A stretch of DNA of 64,000 nucleotides from Lysinibacillus sphaericus (GTDB lineage: Bacteria; Bacillota; Bacilli; Bacillales_A; Planococcaceae). A model generated the notes under the pieces. The model searched no databases, was not told the DNA's origin, and was given only the letters and a program-made list of their open reading frames with translations. The stretch is from the NCBI RefSeq assembly GCF_002982115.1, contig NZ_CP019980.1, positions 1,992,001 through 2,056,000 on the forward strand. The letters are read 5' to 3'. The translations under genes were made by a program, and so were the position numbers. Below, piece after piece: positions 13,569 through 22,253 of the stretch (its first letter is position 1; the number at the start of each line of letters is the position of its first letter).

Positions 13569-15002
13569 ATGGAAAAGAAAATTGTTATATTGACGATGCT
13601 TCTAACATTGTGTTGTTACCCATTGCTATTTGTTGAACAAGCACAGGCAAATGAGCAAACGATGACGAATAAAATCAATACAATCATCGCTAAAAACTGG
13701 AAAAACAATGAATATAGTATTACGGTGCGAGAAATGGAAAAAGGAGACGTTCTTTATAGTAAGCATGGGGAAAAAATGATACGTCCCGCATCCACTCATA
13801 AATTGCTTGTTAGTGCTGCGGCATTAGATTTACTCGGCTCTGATTATCGTTTTGAAACGAAGGCTTATGTGGATGGTCCCATTGAAAATGGTGTATTACA
13901 AGGAAATATTTATTTACAAGGTGGGGGCGATCCAACATTATTACCTGTCCATTTAGAAACATTCGCCAATGGGCTGAAAAAATTAGGAATCACCAAAATT
14001 ACAGGTGCATTGATTGCTGATGATTCGTGGTTTGATGACGATCGATTAGCCAAAGGAATAGTCCCACAAGAAGAGGCATTCTCTTATGCATCACGTATTT
14101 CTGCTCTAACGCTCTCACCGAATGACCAATATGATGTCGGCAATGTCCATGTAAAAGTAACTGGCACTAAAATTGGACAAGCAGCCAAAATTCAGCTTTT
14201 ACCATATGCAAGCACAATCCCCATTGTCAACAAAACAAAAACTGTGAAAAAGGGTGAGAAATCGACCGTCAAAATCACAAGAGAATATGGAACAGACCGA
14301 ATTGTTGTAACAGGCAATTTACCAGCAGGTACAGAAAAAAATACATATGTGACTGTTTATAATCCAACAATGTTTACGCTGGATGTATTACGAGAAAAAC
14401 TAGTAGCAAAAGGAATTCAAAAAATGCCTCTTACCGAAGGGAAAGTACCAGAAAATGCACAGCGAGTTGGCATTACTTACTCCATGCCATTAAAGGATAT
14501 GAATTTTCGATTTTTAAAGTTAAGCATTAACGGCATGGGAGAAATGCTAACTAAGCAATTGGGAAGGGAGCTTCTTGGAGAAGGAAGCTGGTCTGCGGGC
14601 ATTGAAGCCATTCGCACCTATGGTATAGATAGTGGATTAAATATGGACCAATGGTACTTTGAAGATGGCTCAGGCTTAAATCATCAAAACCGCGTTAGTA
14701 GTATGCAGGAAAGCTTATTACTATTTAAAGTTCGACAAAAACCTTGGTACTTCTCGTATTTGGACGCTTTACCACATGCGGGACGAAAAGGAAAGCTAGT
14801 TGGAGCAACATTAGAAAACCGCTTGAAAGGCTATAGTGTCTCAGCTAAAACGGGCTATATAAGTGGTACCTATGCGTTAAGTGGCTATGTTAAAGGGAGA
14901 AGTGGCAAGTGGTATATTTTTAGTATTTTAACGCAAGGAAATAAAGGTTCAGCAATCGCTACGATTGATGAAATTGTCAAGCAAATTGCCAATGAAATGT
15001 AA
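13569..15002 (+). CDS. dacC: D-alanyl-D-alanine carboxypeptidase/endopeptidase, S13 (PBP4/DacC type)
   Basis: A 477-residue secreted penicillin-binding protein. Residues 1-27 form a signal peptide ending in QAQA. Penicilloyl-serine transferase motifs are S75-T-H-K78 (active-site Ser and Lys), S-I-N at about residue 320, and K427-T-G. The distance between the first two motifs is large, as expected for the extra domains inserted in S13 enzymes such as Bacillus PBP4a. It trims peptidoglycan stem peptides or cross-links outside the membrane. The start ATG follows TGGAGG at 4-5 nt. It is a single gene with no visible operon partner. Confidence 0.88.
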   Translation: MEKKIVILTMLLTLCCYPLLFVEQAQANEQTMTNKINTIIAKNWKNNEYSITVREMEKGDVLYSKHGEKMIRPASTHKLLVSAAALDLLGSDYRFETKAYVDGPIENGVLQGNIYLQGGGDPTLLPVHLETFANGLKKLGITKITGALIADDSWFDDDRLAKGIVPQEEAFSYASRISALTLSPNDQYDVGNVHVKVTGTKIGQAAKIQLLPYASTIPIVNKTKTVKKGEKSTVKITREYGTDRIVVTGNLPAGTEKNTYVTVYNPTMFTLDVLREKLVAKGIQKMPLTEGKVPENAQRVGITYSMPLKDMNFRFLKLSINGMGEMLTKQLGRELLGEGSWSAGIEAIRTYGIDSGLNMDQWYFEDGSGLNHQNRVSSMQESLLLFKVRQKPWYFSYLDALPHAGRKGKLVGATLENRLKGYSVSAKTGYISGTYALSGYVKGRSGKWYIFSILTQGNKGSAIATIDEIVKQIANEM

Positions 15003-15091
15003 AGAGTTTCAATAGAGTGAGCAATCTAGTTTAATTATGAATAATTTAGTGATAAACTATTTAACGATTAATGAAAAGGAGCTGTTCACTC

Positions 15092-15847
15092 ATGGGCAAA
15101 TTACAAGACAAAGTAGTAATTATTACTGGTGGAGCTGGCGGTATCGGTAGTGGTATGGCAAAAGCGATGGTAAAAGAAGGCGCAATCGTCACGATTGTAG
15201 ATTTAAATGAAGAAACAGGGAAAGCAATGGAAAAGGAATTGCAAAAAATTTCTCCAAAATCAATGTTTTTACAGGCAAATTTAATGGATCGTGCTAATTT
15301 GCATAAAATAATCGATACAGTTGTTGAAAAATACGGTAAACTAGATGTATTAGTTAATAATGCACATGCTTCAAAACAAGCAACGATTGAAGATACAACG
15401 CAGGCTGATTTAGATTTATCATTTGATACTGGTTTTTATCCAACATTTTATTTAATGCAAGCGGCATTACCGCATTTAAAAGAAACAAAAGGAAATATTA
15501 TTAACTTTGCTTCTGGTGCTGGAATTGCTGGTCATGAAACACAAGGTGCGTATGCTGCAGCAAAAGAGGCAATCCGCGGTATTTCTCGTGTAGCGGCAAA
15601 TGAATGGGGACGTTTCGGTATTAATGTAAACTTAATTAGCCCAATTGCAAATTCACCAGGTGTACAAGCATGGGCAAAAGCACAACCAGAATATTACGAA
15701 GCTGTTAAAAATAAAATCCCAATGGGCCGCTTTGGTGATGTAGAAGATGACATCGGCCGTGTAGCAGTATTTTTAGCATCAGAGGATTCACAGTATATCA
15801 CAGGTCAAACACTTATGGTTGACGGTGGTTCAATCATGCTTCACTAA
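15092..15847 (+). CDS. Short-chain dehydrogenase/reductase
   Basis: A 251-residue classical SDR. The Rossmann motif TGGAGGIGSGMA is at residues 12-23, followed by VDLNEE (acidic residue at the end of strand 2, favouring NAD(H)), VNNAH, catalytic Ser in INFASGAG, and Y-A-A-A-K. The C-terminal ITGQTLMVDGGS is typical of FabG-like enzymes. The ATG at 15092 lies 10 nt from AAAGGAG; a start at 15071 would precede that site. The MarR-type regulator gene begins 32 nt downstream and probably is cotranscribed. The substrate cannot be deduced. Confidence 0.88.
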   Translation: MGKLQDKVVIITGGAGGIGSGMAKAMVKEGAIVTIVDLNEETGKAMEKELQKISPKSMFLQANLMDRANLHKIIDTVVEKYGKLDVLVNNAHASKQATIEDTTQADLDLSFDTGFYPTFYLMQAALPHLKETKGNIINFASGAGIAGHETQGAYAAAKEAIRGISRVAANEWGRFGINVNLISPIANSPGVQAWAKAQPEYYEAVKNKIPMGRFGDVEDDIGRVAVFLASEDSQYITGQTLMVDGGSIMLH

Positions 15848-15878
15848 TTTTCTCGGTTATTGTTCGAGGAGGATTTTT

Positions 15879-16316
15879 TTGACACAGACAAGTATTTTTA
15901 AACTCATTCATATGATTGATCAGATGAATAATGCTAATATTATACGTTTTACGAAAGGTTTTCCATATCCGCTAGGCATTTCACCGATTTTAGTTTTAAG
16001 TGAACTAAAAATTAAAGGTCCGCAAAGACAGGCAGAATTAGCGGAAACGATTGGTTATACGAAAGGTGCTATGACAAGCATTGCTGAAAAATTAGTAAAA
16101 CTAGGCTTAGCAGAAAGACTATACGATGAGGCGGATAGACGTACGATTCGTTTACAAATTACGGATAAAGGTGTAGAGGCATTAATAAAAGCACAAGAGG
16201 TTGGAAAGGACGTATTTATTCAGCTTTTTGAAGTATTGAATGATGAAGAGATTGCACAATATTTATCTATTCAAGAAAAGTTAGTGCAAGGAATACACGA
16301 CAGAAATAATCAATAA
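15879..16316 (+). CDS. MarR-family transcriptional regulator
   Basis: A 145-residue winged-helix regulator. The HTH and wing are visible in RQAELAETIGYTKGAMTSIA and EKLVKLGLAERLYDEADRRTIRLQITDKG, the D-x-R-D/R-x wing signature of MarR proteins. There is no ATG near the natural start; TTG at 15879 is chosen because GAGGAGG lies 6 nt upstream and the longer frame runs into the SDR gene. Placed directly behind the dehydrogenase, it likely represses the pair in the absence of a phenolic or similar ligand. A very strong terminator follows. Confidence 0.88.
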   Translation: MTQTSIFKLIHMIDQMNNANIIRFTKGFPYPLGISPILVLSELKIKGPQRQAELAETIGYTKGAMTSIAEKLVKLGLAERLYDEADRRTIRLQITDKGVEALIKAQEVGKDVFIQLFEVLNDEEIAQYLSIQEKLVQGIHDRNNQ

Positions 16317-16341
16317 GAAAGTTGCGTTTTTCAGTAGCTTG

Positions 16342-16389
16342 GAGAAATACCTTGAGCGTTTTTTTGCTCAAGGTATTTCTCTTTTTTTT
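16342..16389 (+). terminator. Strong intrinsic terminator of the SDR-marR unit
   Basis: Perfect 16-bp stem, GAGAAATACCTTGAGC against its complement, with a T-rich loop and an eight-T tail. Confidence 0.93.
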
Positions 16390-16840
16390 GTAATGATTGC
16401 GTTAAAAATGCAAACCAAATCGAAAGGCTTGTGCCTGAAAAATGATTATGCGATTGAGATGGTTTTATTGGCGAATTTTTAGTTGACTAAATAAATCTTT
16501 TTTTAAAATAAACGTAAAATCGACAAAAAAACTTTATAATTGAAGGGAAATTTGCTATTCTATACGGTACAAAAGGGGTTTTTACATACATAAAGGAATT
16601 TTTTCTTACTGTAGGGAAATGATAGAAGGTAGGTTAAAAAGTAACAAGATAAAACAGCGCATTTACAAACAGGATTGCCAATTTTACATATTAACGAATA
16701 TAAAGACGCATATTTAGTAAATACTAGTGTACGTCTTTTTTTCGTCCAATATGCATATAAATAGACCATATAAACTTTTTTCCAACCTAAAACGTCAAAA
16801 AGAGGGGCAAATTTTTTAAAAAGCTAGAGAGGACTTAAGT
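16390..16840. other. 450-bp intergenic region before the LCP gene
   Basis: AT-rich DNA without a convincing gene. Near 16702-16742 a weak AAAGACG/CGTCTTT pairing followed by seven T resembles a terminator or attenuator ahead of the LCP gene. A minus-strand frame across 16560-16769 has no ribosome binding site and is judged spurious. Confidence 0.4.
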
Positions 16841-17779
16841 ATGGAAAAAAACATGAAACGAATGAAAGAAAAGAAAAAAAAGAGTAAGAAGAAAATATGG
16901 CTTTGGATAGTAGGTAGCCTATTAACAATTTTTTTAATATTTATAGGTACAGCTTATTATACTATTCAGAAAACGATGAATAAAATAAATACACCTTTAG
17001 TTGAAGCGACAGACATTACTGAAGAAGCGCCAAAAACAATGAAGAAAAAAGAACCGTTTTCTGTGCTGTTACTAGGTGTTGATGAACGAAGCAACGATAG
17101 TGGCCGCTCAGATACAATGATTGTCATTACGGTCAATCCTGAAAAACAAACGATGAAAATGTTAAGCATCCCGCGAGATACACGTACCGAAATCATTGGT
17201 CATGACACAGTAGATAAGATTAACCATGCATATGCTTTTGGAGGCGTACCAATGGCAATGGATACAGTTGAAAATTTGTTAGATATTCCACTCGATTATT
17301 ATGTATTTATTAATATGGAAGGGTTTCTACAAATTATAGATACGCTTGGTGGTGTTACGATTCAAAATGATATGGATTTAACCTATGATTCATACCATTT
17401 TCCTAAGGGAGAACTATCTTTAAATGGCGATGAAGCACTTATTTTTTCACGTATACGTTACGAAGATCCACGAGGGGACTTTGGTCGTCAAATTCGTCAA
17501 CGTCAAATTATTGAAGCGGTAATGAAAAAAGCTTCTACACCTTCCGTAATTTTAAAGGCTAGTGATATGCTCGATGTTGTCGGAGACAATGTCCGCATGA
17601 ATTTTACAGTGAAAGATTTAATCCAGCTACAAAGTATATATAAGAAAATGGATAGTAGTATAGAGCAGTTATCATTTGAAGCAGAAGGAGGGAAAATGAT
17701 TGATCGTATTTGGTATTATGTACCAGATGAAACAGAGCTTCAACAAATACAAACAGAGTTAAAAACCCATTTAGAATAA
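16841..17779 (+). CDS. LytR-CpsA-Psr (LCP) family cell-wall glycopolymer ligase
   Basis: A 312-residue type II membrane protein: very basic cytoplasmic N terminus (residues 1-20), a transmembrane helix (about 20-43), then an extracellular LCP domain. Family marks are FSVLLLGVDERSNDSGRSDTM, LSIPRDTRTEI (Arg residues that bind the polyprenyl pyrophosphate), DKINHAYAFGG and FINMEGFLQIIDTLGGV. LCP enzymes transfer teichoic acids or other polymers from lipid carriers to peptidoglycan. It is close in length to Bacillus TagU/LytR. ATG at 16841 has GAGAGGA 7 nt upstream. Confidence 0.9.
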   Translation: MEKNMKRMKEKKKKSKKKIWLWIVGSLLTIFLIFIGTAYYTIQKTMNKINTPLVEATDITEEAPKTMKKKEPFSVLLLGVDERSNDSGRSDTMIVITVNPEKQTMKMLSIPRDTRTEIIGHDTVDKINHAYAFGGVPMAMDTVENLLDIPLDYYVFINMEGFLQIIDTLGGVTIQNDMDLTYDSYHFPKGELSLNGDEALIFSRIRYEDPRGDFGRQIRQRQIIEAVMKKASTPSVILKASDMLDVVGDNVRMNFTVKDLIQLQSIYKKMDSSIEQLSFEAEGGKMIDRIWYYVPDETELQQIQTELKTHLE

Positions 17780-17837
17780 CGCACGATCATTTGGCTACAA
17801 TAGTTGTAAAAATATGTTTGCGAAGGGAGCGAGATGA

Positions 17838-17981
17838 ATGAATGGGAGGACCCAGGTGCTTAGGTATACAGCATTAAATAATTGCATGCAAAGCTATGTA
17901 CCTAAACGGAAAGTACAAAAAAGTCCAGTTAAATTCATGATGCAACAGCTACAACTATTATGTTTTAAAATTTTTATGTAA
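17838..17981 (+). CDS. Small basic 47-aa ORF (uncertain)
   Basis: Begins MNGRTQVLRYTALNNCMQSY after AAGGGAGCGAG at suitable spacing and ends immediately before an intrinsic terminator, which supports transcription of the region. The product is basic (PKRKVQKSPVK in the middle). A competing 9-codon frame starts 4 nt earlier. No family is recognised. It may be a leader of, or a tail to, the LCP transcript. Confidence 0.35.
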   Translation: MNGRTQVLRYTALNNCMQSYVPKRKVQKSPVKFMMQQLQLLCFKIFM

Positions 17982-17984
17982 TAC

Positions 17985-18031
17985 AAAAAAATCATTCAGG
18001 TAGGATGCATGCCTAGTTGAATGATTTTTTT
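17985..18031 (+). terminator. Intrinsic terminator
   Basis: A-rich AAAAAATCATTCA pairs with TGAATGATTTTTTT around an 18-nt loop; seven T at the 3-prime side. Confidence 0.85.
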
Positions 18032-18127
18032 CGTTATAAAATGTGCTAGCAGTTTTTTATTTCGTTTGAAATATCTGAAAATTTAGTGTATAATTTTTTA
18101 TAAGAAATGGTTGAGGGAGTGATTGTG

Positions 18128-18223
18128 ATGATGATTGGTACAATATTGTTAGCTATCGCGTTGCCTGTTGGGATTGTATTAGCAGTTGATTTATTTAACG
18201 AGCAACATCACTCTACTACATAA
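18128..18223 (+). CDS. 31-aa single-pass membrane microprotein
   Basis: MMIGTILLAIALPVGIVLAV followed by a short polar tail DLFNEQHHSTT. GAGGGAG lies 8 nt before the ATG, and a terminator follows 40 nt after the stop. One transmembrane helix fills most of the protein. It is independent of the signal peptidase gene 150 nt downstream because of the intervening terminator. No family is recognised. Confidence 0.55.
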   Translation: MMIGTILLAIALPVGIVLAVDLFNEQHHSTT

Positions 18224-18262
18224 AGCAACTAGTTGATGTACATAAATAGAATATATTTTCCA

Positions 18263-18294
18263 AGACACAAGCGACTGAGCTTATGTCTTTTTTT
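18263..18294 (+). terminator. Intrinsic terminator of the microprotein gene
   Basis: AGACACAAGC pairs with GCTTATGTCT (one mismatch) followed by six further T. Confidence 0.75.
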
Positions 18295-18382
18295 CATGGT
18301 ATGGAAACATTTTGTGTTTTTATTCGTCAATAGACACTAGTAAATGCTATACTATTAAATAAAAAAGTATCGGGGAATGAGC

Positions 18383-18940
18383 ATGCAAGCAGAAAAAACG
18401 AATATGAAAAAAGAAATTCTATCCTACATTAAAATTATTGTCGTGACAGCAATCGTCGTCTTAGGCTGTAAACAATTTTTATTTGCACCGATAAAAGTAC
18501 AAGGTGCTTCTATGTATCCGACATATGAGGATAAGGACATTATTATTGTAAGTAAAACAAGTAAAATTGAACGCTTTGACCAAATTGTCTTTCAATCTCC
18601 GACTGAGGATGAATTATATATTAAGCGTGTGATAGGGCTTCCAGGGGATACAGTCGAAATGATCGATGATGTATTGTATGTAAATGGAAAGGCCTATAAA
18701 GAAGATTATGTAAATCGTCAAACTGATGATCCGAGTCAACTACGCATTACCGAGAATTTCACATTAGAAGGTTTAACGAATGAGAAAAAGGTGCCAGAAG
18801 GTAAATACTTTGTCATGGGTGATAACCGTTTGAAAAGTTATGATAGTCGCCATTACGGCTTAATTGCAAAAGATGCTATTTATGGAGAAGCAAAATTGAC
18901 ACTTTATCCATTTAAGCATTTTCACATTGGCATTGAATAG
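18383..18940 (+). CDS. sipS: Type I signal peptidase
   Basis: A 185-residue membrane-anchored serine protease that removes signal peptides from exported proteins. One N-terminal transmembrane helix (about 16-35), catalytic Ser43 in the VQGASMYPT box, catalytic Lys81 in YIKRVIGLPGD, and the conserved MGDNRLKSYDSRHYG box near residue 155. The size and single anchor match Bacillus SipS/SipT. The ATG at 18383 is preferred over 18377 because GGGGA is 6 nt upstream of it. It stands alone between two terminators. Confidence 0.9.
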   Translation: MQAEKTNMKKEILSYIKIIVVTAIVVLGCKQFLFAPIKVQGASMYPTYEDKDIIIVSKTSKIERFDQIVFQSPTEDELYIKRVIGLPGDTVEMIDDVLYVNGKAYKEDYVNRQTDDPSQLRITENFTLEGLTNEKKVPEGKYFVMGDNRLKSYDSRHYGLIAKDAIYGEAKLTLYPFKHFHIGIE

Positions 18941-18961
18941 AGACCAACGATAAAAATTCAA

Positions 18962-18999
18962 AAGGGGGCAGCTCATTGGAAATGGGCATGCCTCCTTAT
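18962..18999. terminator. Bidirectional terminator between sipS and the small minus-strand gene
   Basis: AAGGGGGCA pairs with TGCCTCCTT (one G-T wobble). T-rich sequence follows on the + strand. Confidence 0.6.
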
Positions 19000-19004
19000 T
19001 TTCT

Positions 19005-19202
19005 TTATTTTGCTGATAATGCTTTACACACTTTATAAGAAGGGTAGTAAACGCAAACTGTTGAATCTTCAACTTTTTCTTTTAGTGGATGTTGTCTCTT
19101 TTCTAAGCTAGATGTTGGTTGATCGATTGAGAGCTCTTCTACTACTAATTCCGCGCCATAAAATAGCATTAAAAAATAGCATACTAATCCAAATATCCGC
19201 AA
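19005..19202 (-). CDS. Hypothetical 65-aa protein with N-terminal hydrophobic segment
   Basis: Start TTG at 19202 with GGGGTG about 7 nt upstream. The N terminus RIFGLVCYFLMLFYGAEL is a membrane anchor or signal; the remainder is polar with two Cys (VEDSTVCVYYPSYKVCKALS). It converges with sipS on a shared terminator. No family is recognised; the frame and ribosome binding site give only moderate support. Confidence 0.42.
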   Translation of the reverse strand: MRIFGLVCYFLMLFYGAELVVEELSIDQPTSSLEKRQHPLKEKVEDSTVCVYYPSYKVCKALSAK

Positions 19203-19397
19203 ACAATCACCCCATTGCTATATTTCATGTCTATTACTATGTATGGTCGAATGATAAAAAATATAAGCAAAAAGCTAAAAAAATATATAAAAATAAATTG
19301 AGCTTATGTAAAGTACTGCGGGTGTTAGCAAATAGAGTGATAGAAAAATGTTGTAACGCAAAAATCCATATGCTAATATAGCTAAAGTAAAATAATG

Positions 19398-19464
19398 ATC
19401 TGTATAACCTCAATAATATGGATTGAGGGTCTCTACCAGGAACCATAAAAATCCTGACTACAAA
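19398..19464 (+). promoter_or_regulatory. Purine riboswitch aptamer upstream of pbuE (guanine-type specificity base)
   Basis: Matches the purine aptamer throughout: P1 TGTA/TACA, P2 CCTCAA/TTGAGG, the J2/3 core GTCTCTACCAGG, P3 CAGGA/TCCTG and the J3/1 segment. The specificity base in J3/1 is C (19458, within CTGACTACA), which pairs with guanine or hypoxanthine, whereas the Bacillus subtilis pbuE aptamer has U and binds adenine. The 3-prime strand of P1 and P3 is shared with the terminator stem that follows, so ligand binding should prevent termination and switch pbuE on. Confidence 0.88.
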
Positions 19465-19497
19465 AATTTGCTTGCATTTTGTAGTCAGGATTTTTTT
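19447..19497 (+). terminator. Expression-platform terminator of the purine riboswitch
   Basis: AAAATCCTGACTACAAAA pairs over at least 16 bp with TTTTGTAGTCAGGATTTT, followed by T residues. The left arm overlaps the aptamer, making the two structures mutually exclusive. Confidence 0.88.
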
Positions 19498-19537
19498 ATG
19501 CTGTTACAAAATGGGAGTGTAACAGAAAGGTGATTCC

Positions 19538-20710
19538 ATGAATTGGAGAGTATTTATATTGGCTGCTACTACTTTTGCAGTTGGATTGGTAGAGCTAATT
19601 GTAGGCGGTATTTTGCCATATATCGCAGATGATTTGAACGTTTCAGTTGCAACAGCAGGACAATTAATTACCATTTTTGCACTAGTATATGCTATTTCAG
19701 CGCCTGTCCTTTTATCGTTAACTGCGAAAGTGGAAAGGAAGCAGCTTTATCTTATTTCATTGTTTTTATTCACATTGGGGAATGTCATGACCTATTTCAG
19801 CCCAACCTTTGCCATTGTGATGATTGCAAGAATCATCACAGCAATGAGTACAGCATTGGTAATTGTGTTGTCTTTAACAATTACAACAAAAATAGTAGAG
19901 CCAAGACATCGTGCCAAAGCGTTAGGGCTTATTTTTGTCGGCGTCAGTTCGGCATTAGTCATCGGTGTACCAATGGGCATTTTTATTACCGAAGCATTCG
20001 GTTGGCGTGCCGTTTTTTTAGGGATTGCAATGCTGTCATCTGTATCCATGATTCTAATATTTATGATTTTAGAAAAAATGCCAGTTGTTGAAGTGGTGCC
20101 ATTAAAAGCTCAAATCAAGTCATTAGCTAATTGGAAAATAGCAAGTGCGCATTTAACAACACTGTTTATGTTGGCGGGGCATTATATGCTTTATGCCTAC
20201 TTTACGCCATTTTTAGTTGAAGCATTTAATTTAAGCTCTTCTTGGATCAGTATTTGTTATTTAGTATTCGGTCTCGCTTCAGTAAGCGGAAATGCAATTG
20301 GTGGTTGGTTAAGTGACCAAATTGGTACAGGCAAATCGATTGTTATGATTATCGCAACATTTGCCATCGTGCTGTTCAGTATTCCGTATACAATTGTCGC
20401 GTTTCCCTTATTTTTAGTCGTGACAGTGTTGTGGGGAGCGCTTAGTTGGGCACTTACACCACCGTTACAAAATTATTTGATACAAACAGATCCTAAAACA
20501 TCGGATATTCAACAAAGCTTAAATACTGCCGCCTTACAAATAGGTATTTCGATAGGCTCTGCAATTGGTGGGGCTATGTTTACTGTTACAGGTTCGGTCA
20601 TGCATTTAGCAAGCTTCGGTGCTATTTTAGTGTTAGCTGCATTAGGTTGTGCCATTTTTTCTTTAAAGAGAGCGCCGCTTGCAGAAAATCTTCATTTAAA
20701 TGACTTATAA
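19538..20710 (+). CDS. pbuE: Purine base/nucleoside efflux pump PbuE (MFS)
   Basis: A 390-residue, 12-helix major facilitator superfamily transporter. The N terminus FILAATTFAVGLVELIVGGILP and the internal LSSSWISICYLVFG and SDIQQSLNTAALQIGISIGSAIGG track Bacillus subtilis PbuE, which exports adenine, hypoxanthine and related bases. The assignment is reinforced by the purine riboswitch in its leader. ATG at 19538 follows AGAAAGGTG. Physiologically it relieves purine overflow; here the riboswitch base suggests induction by guanine or hypoxanthine rather than adenine. Confidence 0.92.
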   Translation: MNWRVFILAATTFAVGLVELIVGGILPYIADDLNVSVATAGQLITIFALVYAISAPVLLSLTAKVERKQLYLISLFLFTLGNVMTYFSPTFAIVMIARIITAMSTALVIVLSLTITTKIVEPRHRAKALGLIFVGVSSALVIGVPMGIFITEAFGWRAVFLGIAMLSSVSMILIFMILEKMPVVEVVPLKAQIKSLANWKIASAHLTTLFMLAGHYMLYAYFTPFLVEAFNLSSSWISICYLVFGLASVSGNAIGGWLSDQIGTGKSIVMIIATFAIVLFSIPYTIVAFPLFLVVTVLWGALSWALTPPLQNYLIQTDPKTSDIQQSLNTAALQIGISIGSAIGGAMFTVTGSVMHLASFGAILVLAALGCAIFSLKRAPLAENLHLNDL

Positions 20711-20803
20711 AAATCATTTATGCTAAACGTAAATTATGATATAAAGCAGGACTATGATTGTTGGAAATAGAATGTAAGAGAAGAGAGGGAGGCTGGTAAA
20801 TAA

Positions 20804-21097
20804 ATGCAGGTAGATTTAACGGAATTTGAAGGATTGAATGTGAAAGTTGTCGCAACGATTGATCACACGCTTTATCGGAACGTTGGTGCCATTATTTTAT
20901 ATGAAGAAGATTCACACATTTTATCTGTACGAAAACTGAAACGAAAAATCGCTGATCAATATATACCAACAGACGAACTCGAAAATTTTATATTTGATTC
21001 ACAAGCTGATGCTATTAAATTTACACATAAGTTAACTAGAATGAGTGCGCTGGATTATTTGTTAGTGACAAACAGAGAAAAACAGTTAAGTGAATAG
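20804..21097 (+). CDS. Hypothetical 97-aa protein
   Basis: A soluble acidic/basic mixed protein beginning MQVDLTEFEGLNVKVVATID, with no membrane segment or recognised motif. The middle LSVRKLKRKIADQYIP is basic and the C-terminal third looks helical. AGAGAGGGAGG precedes the ATG at 20804, though the spacing to the best core is long. It is not linked to pbuE (93-nt gap) and is followed by a bidirectional hairpin terminator. Confidence 0.65.
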   Translation: MQVDLTEFEGLNVKVVATIDHTLYRNVGAIILYEEDSHILSVRKLKRKIADQYIPTDELENFIFDSQADAIKFTHKLTRMSALDYLLVTNREKQLSE

Positions 21098-21100
21098 CCG

Positions 21101-21135
21101 TTTAGGTCGCCTTGTAAAGTACGAGACGACCTAAA
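21101..21135. terminator. Bidirectional terminator
   Basis: TTTAGGTCG pairs with CGACCTAAA around a 17-nt loop, between two converging genes. Confidence 0.65.
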
Positions 21136-21155
21136 CAATTGCTTTATTGCTCGTT

Positions 21156-21641
21156 TTACATTGTAGAGGGAGCAAGTAACCAACTTTTTTTGTGACTAAG
21201 GGCAATTAACTTTGCGCCAAGATTGGCATACTTCATATGAAAGACTTGATATTTTGTAGAGAGCATATGCTCGATAGACATGTCCATCGCTTGACTGACT
21301 GAAATTAACGAAGAAGCAATATTCATTGATAGGATGGCACTGATTTCGCAATCATTTACTGCTGTCTTGCCTCGAATCTTAGCAATTTGTAAACTTCCTT
21401 GGTCAATGGATAGTGGTGGGGCAAGTACGCCATTTTCTTTTAATAGCTTCTCTAGTTGTTTATTTTCCTCTTTTAAATATTGAATAAACTCCAAAATAAT
21501 AACTTTTAACTCTCGATTCACGGCATGCTTGAAAAAGAGATGATTGGTCGCTATATAGCCATTATTGACCCCAAGTTGTTTCCAAATTGCAAACACTTCC
21601 TTAAAACGTAGAGCGTCTAAATTTCGCTTTGACATTTTCAT
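21156..21641 (-). CDS. DUF3231 family protein (single-domain)
   Basis: A 161-residue helical protein. RFKEVFAIWKQLGVNNGYIATNHLFF and LKEENKQLEKLLKENGVLAPP correspond to the four-helix bundle repeat of DUF3231, a ferritin-like family common in spore-formers. Family members usually carry two such repeats (over 300 residues); this one has a single copy. The function of the family is unknown, with suggestions of spore or coat association. The ATG at 21641 has AGGA 9 nt upstream; a second ATG at 21635 is possible. Confidence 0.7.
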   Translation of the reverse strand: MKMSKRNLDALRFKEVFAIWKQLGVNNGYIATNHLFFKHAVNRELKVIILEFIQYLKEENKQLEKLLKENGVLAPPLSIDQGSLQIAKIRGKTAVNDCEISAILSMNIASSLISVSQAMDMSIEHMLSTKYQVFHMKYANLGAKLIALSHKKSWLLAPSTM

Positions 21642-21871
21642 TATTGCACGTCCTAACTCATTTTATAGTTGTTGATTGTGAGATTAGGATGGGATGATTT
21701 GTTATTTTTTATACATTTATAGGAAAAGTAGTCATTATCAATTTGGTATGTGTGTCATCTAGCAAAACGTATGTACAATATTTGTTTGAAGGCTTCGCCA
21801 CTTTACTTCTGCTTTTTCTCTGTTTTGCTCTTTATATAGAAGTCTCGTCACGAAGCATTCCTTATCTACCA

Positions 21872-22156
21872 TCATGCTTTTGTTGTTTTATTTTTAAAGC
21901 TCCTAATCGTGGTCTTTAAGGACGCATAATTCCCAATGGCTGCGTATCCATAAAAAAGGCCCATAAATACACCTGCTAAAAAATTATGTTTGTGGCTAAT
22001 AAAAATAGAAATCATTAAACCTAGAGCCAGAGCGATTGCTGGGACATATTTAGGTTGAATAGGGAAAAAAACTTTAATTGCTTGAGTCAGGATCATGACA
22101 ACCGGTACGGCAATCAAAGCATCCCAAAAATTTGTATGGATAATAGGAAAGCCCAT
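21872..22156 (-). CDS. Small membrane protein, holin-like topology
   Basis: A 94-residue protein with three hydrophobic segments (about 12-30, 37-55 and 60-75), a short N-terminal outside region and a basic C-terminal tail (TTIRSFKNKTTKA). AGAGGTG precedes the ATG at 22156. The topology recalls holins and phage-type membrane proteins, but no lysin or phage gene is nearby, so the description is structural only. Confidence 0.6.
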   Translation of the reverse strand: MGFPIIHTNFWDALIAVPVVMILTQAIKVFFPIQPKYVPAIALALGLMISIFISHKHNFLAGVFMGLFYGYAAIGNYASLKTTIRSFKNKTTKA

Positions 22157-22253
22157 TGTTTATACACCTCTTTTATGCATGATGAATAATAGTTAGACTT
22201 TCCATTCTGAAATGTTTTATGCATTTTTGTAACGAAAACCAATAGACTTCATG

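Noticed and set aside
16560-16769. 69-aa minus-strand frame
   Set aside because: No ribosome binding site, crosses a terminator-like stem, and no protein-like pattern.
19112-19381. 89-aa plus-strand frame before the purine riboswitch
   Set aside because: Overlaps the better supported minus-strand small gene, low-complexity Lys-rich tail and no ribosome binding site.
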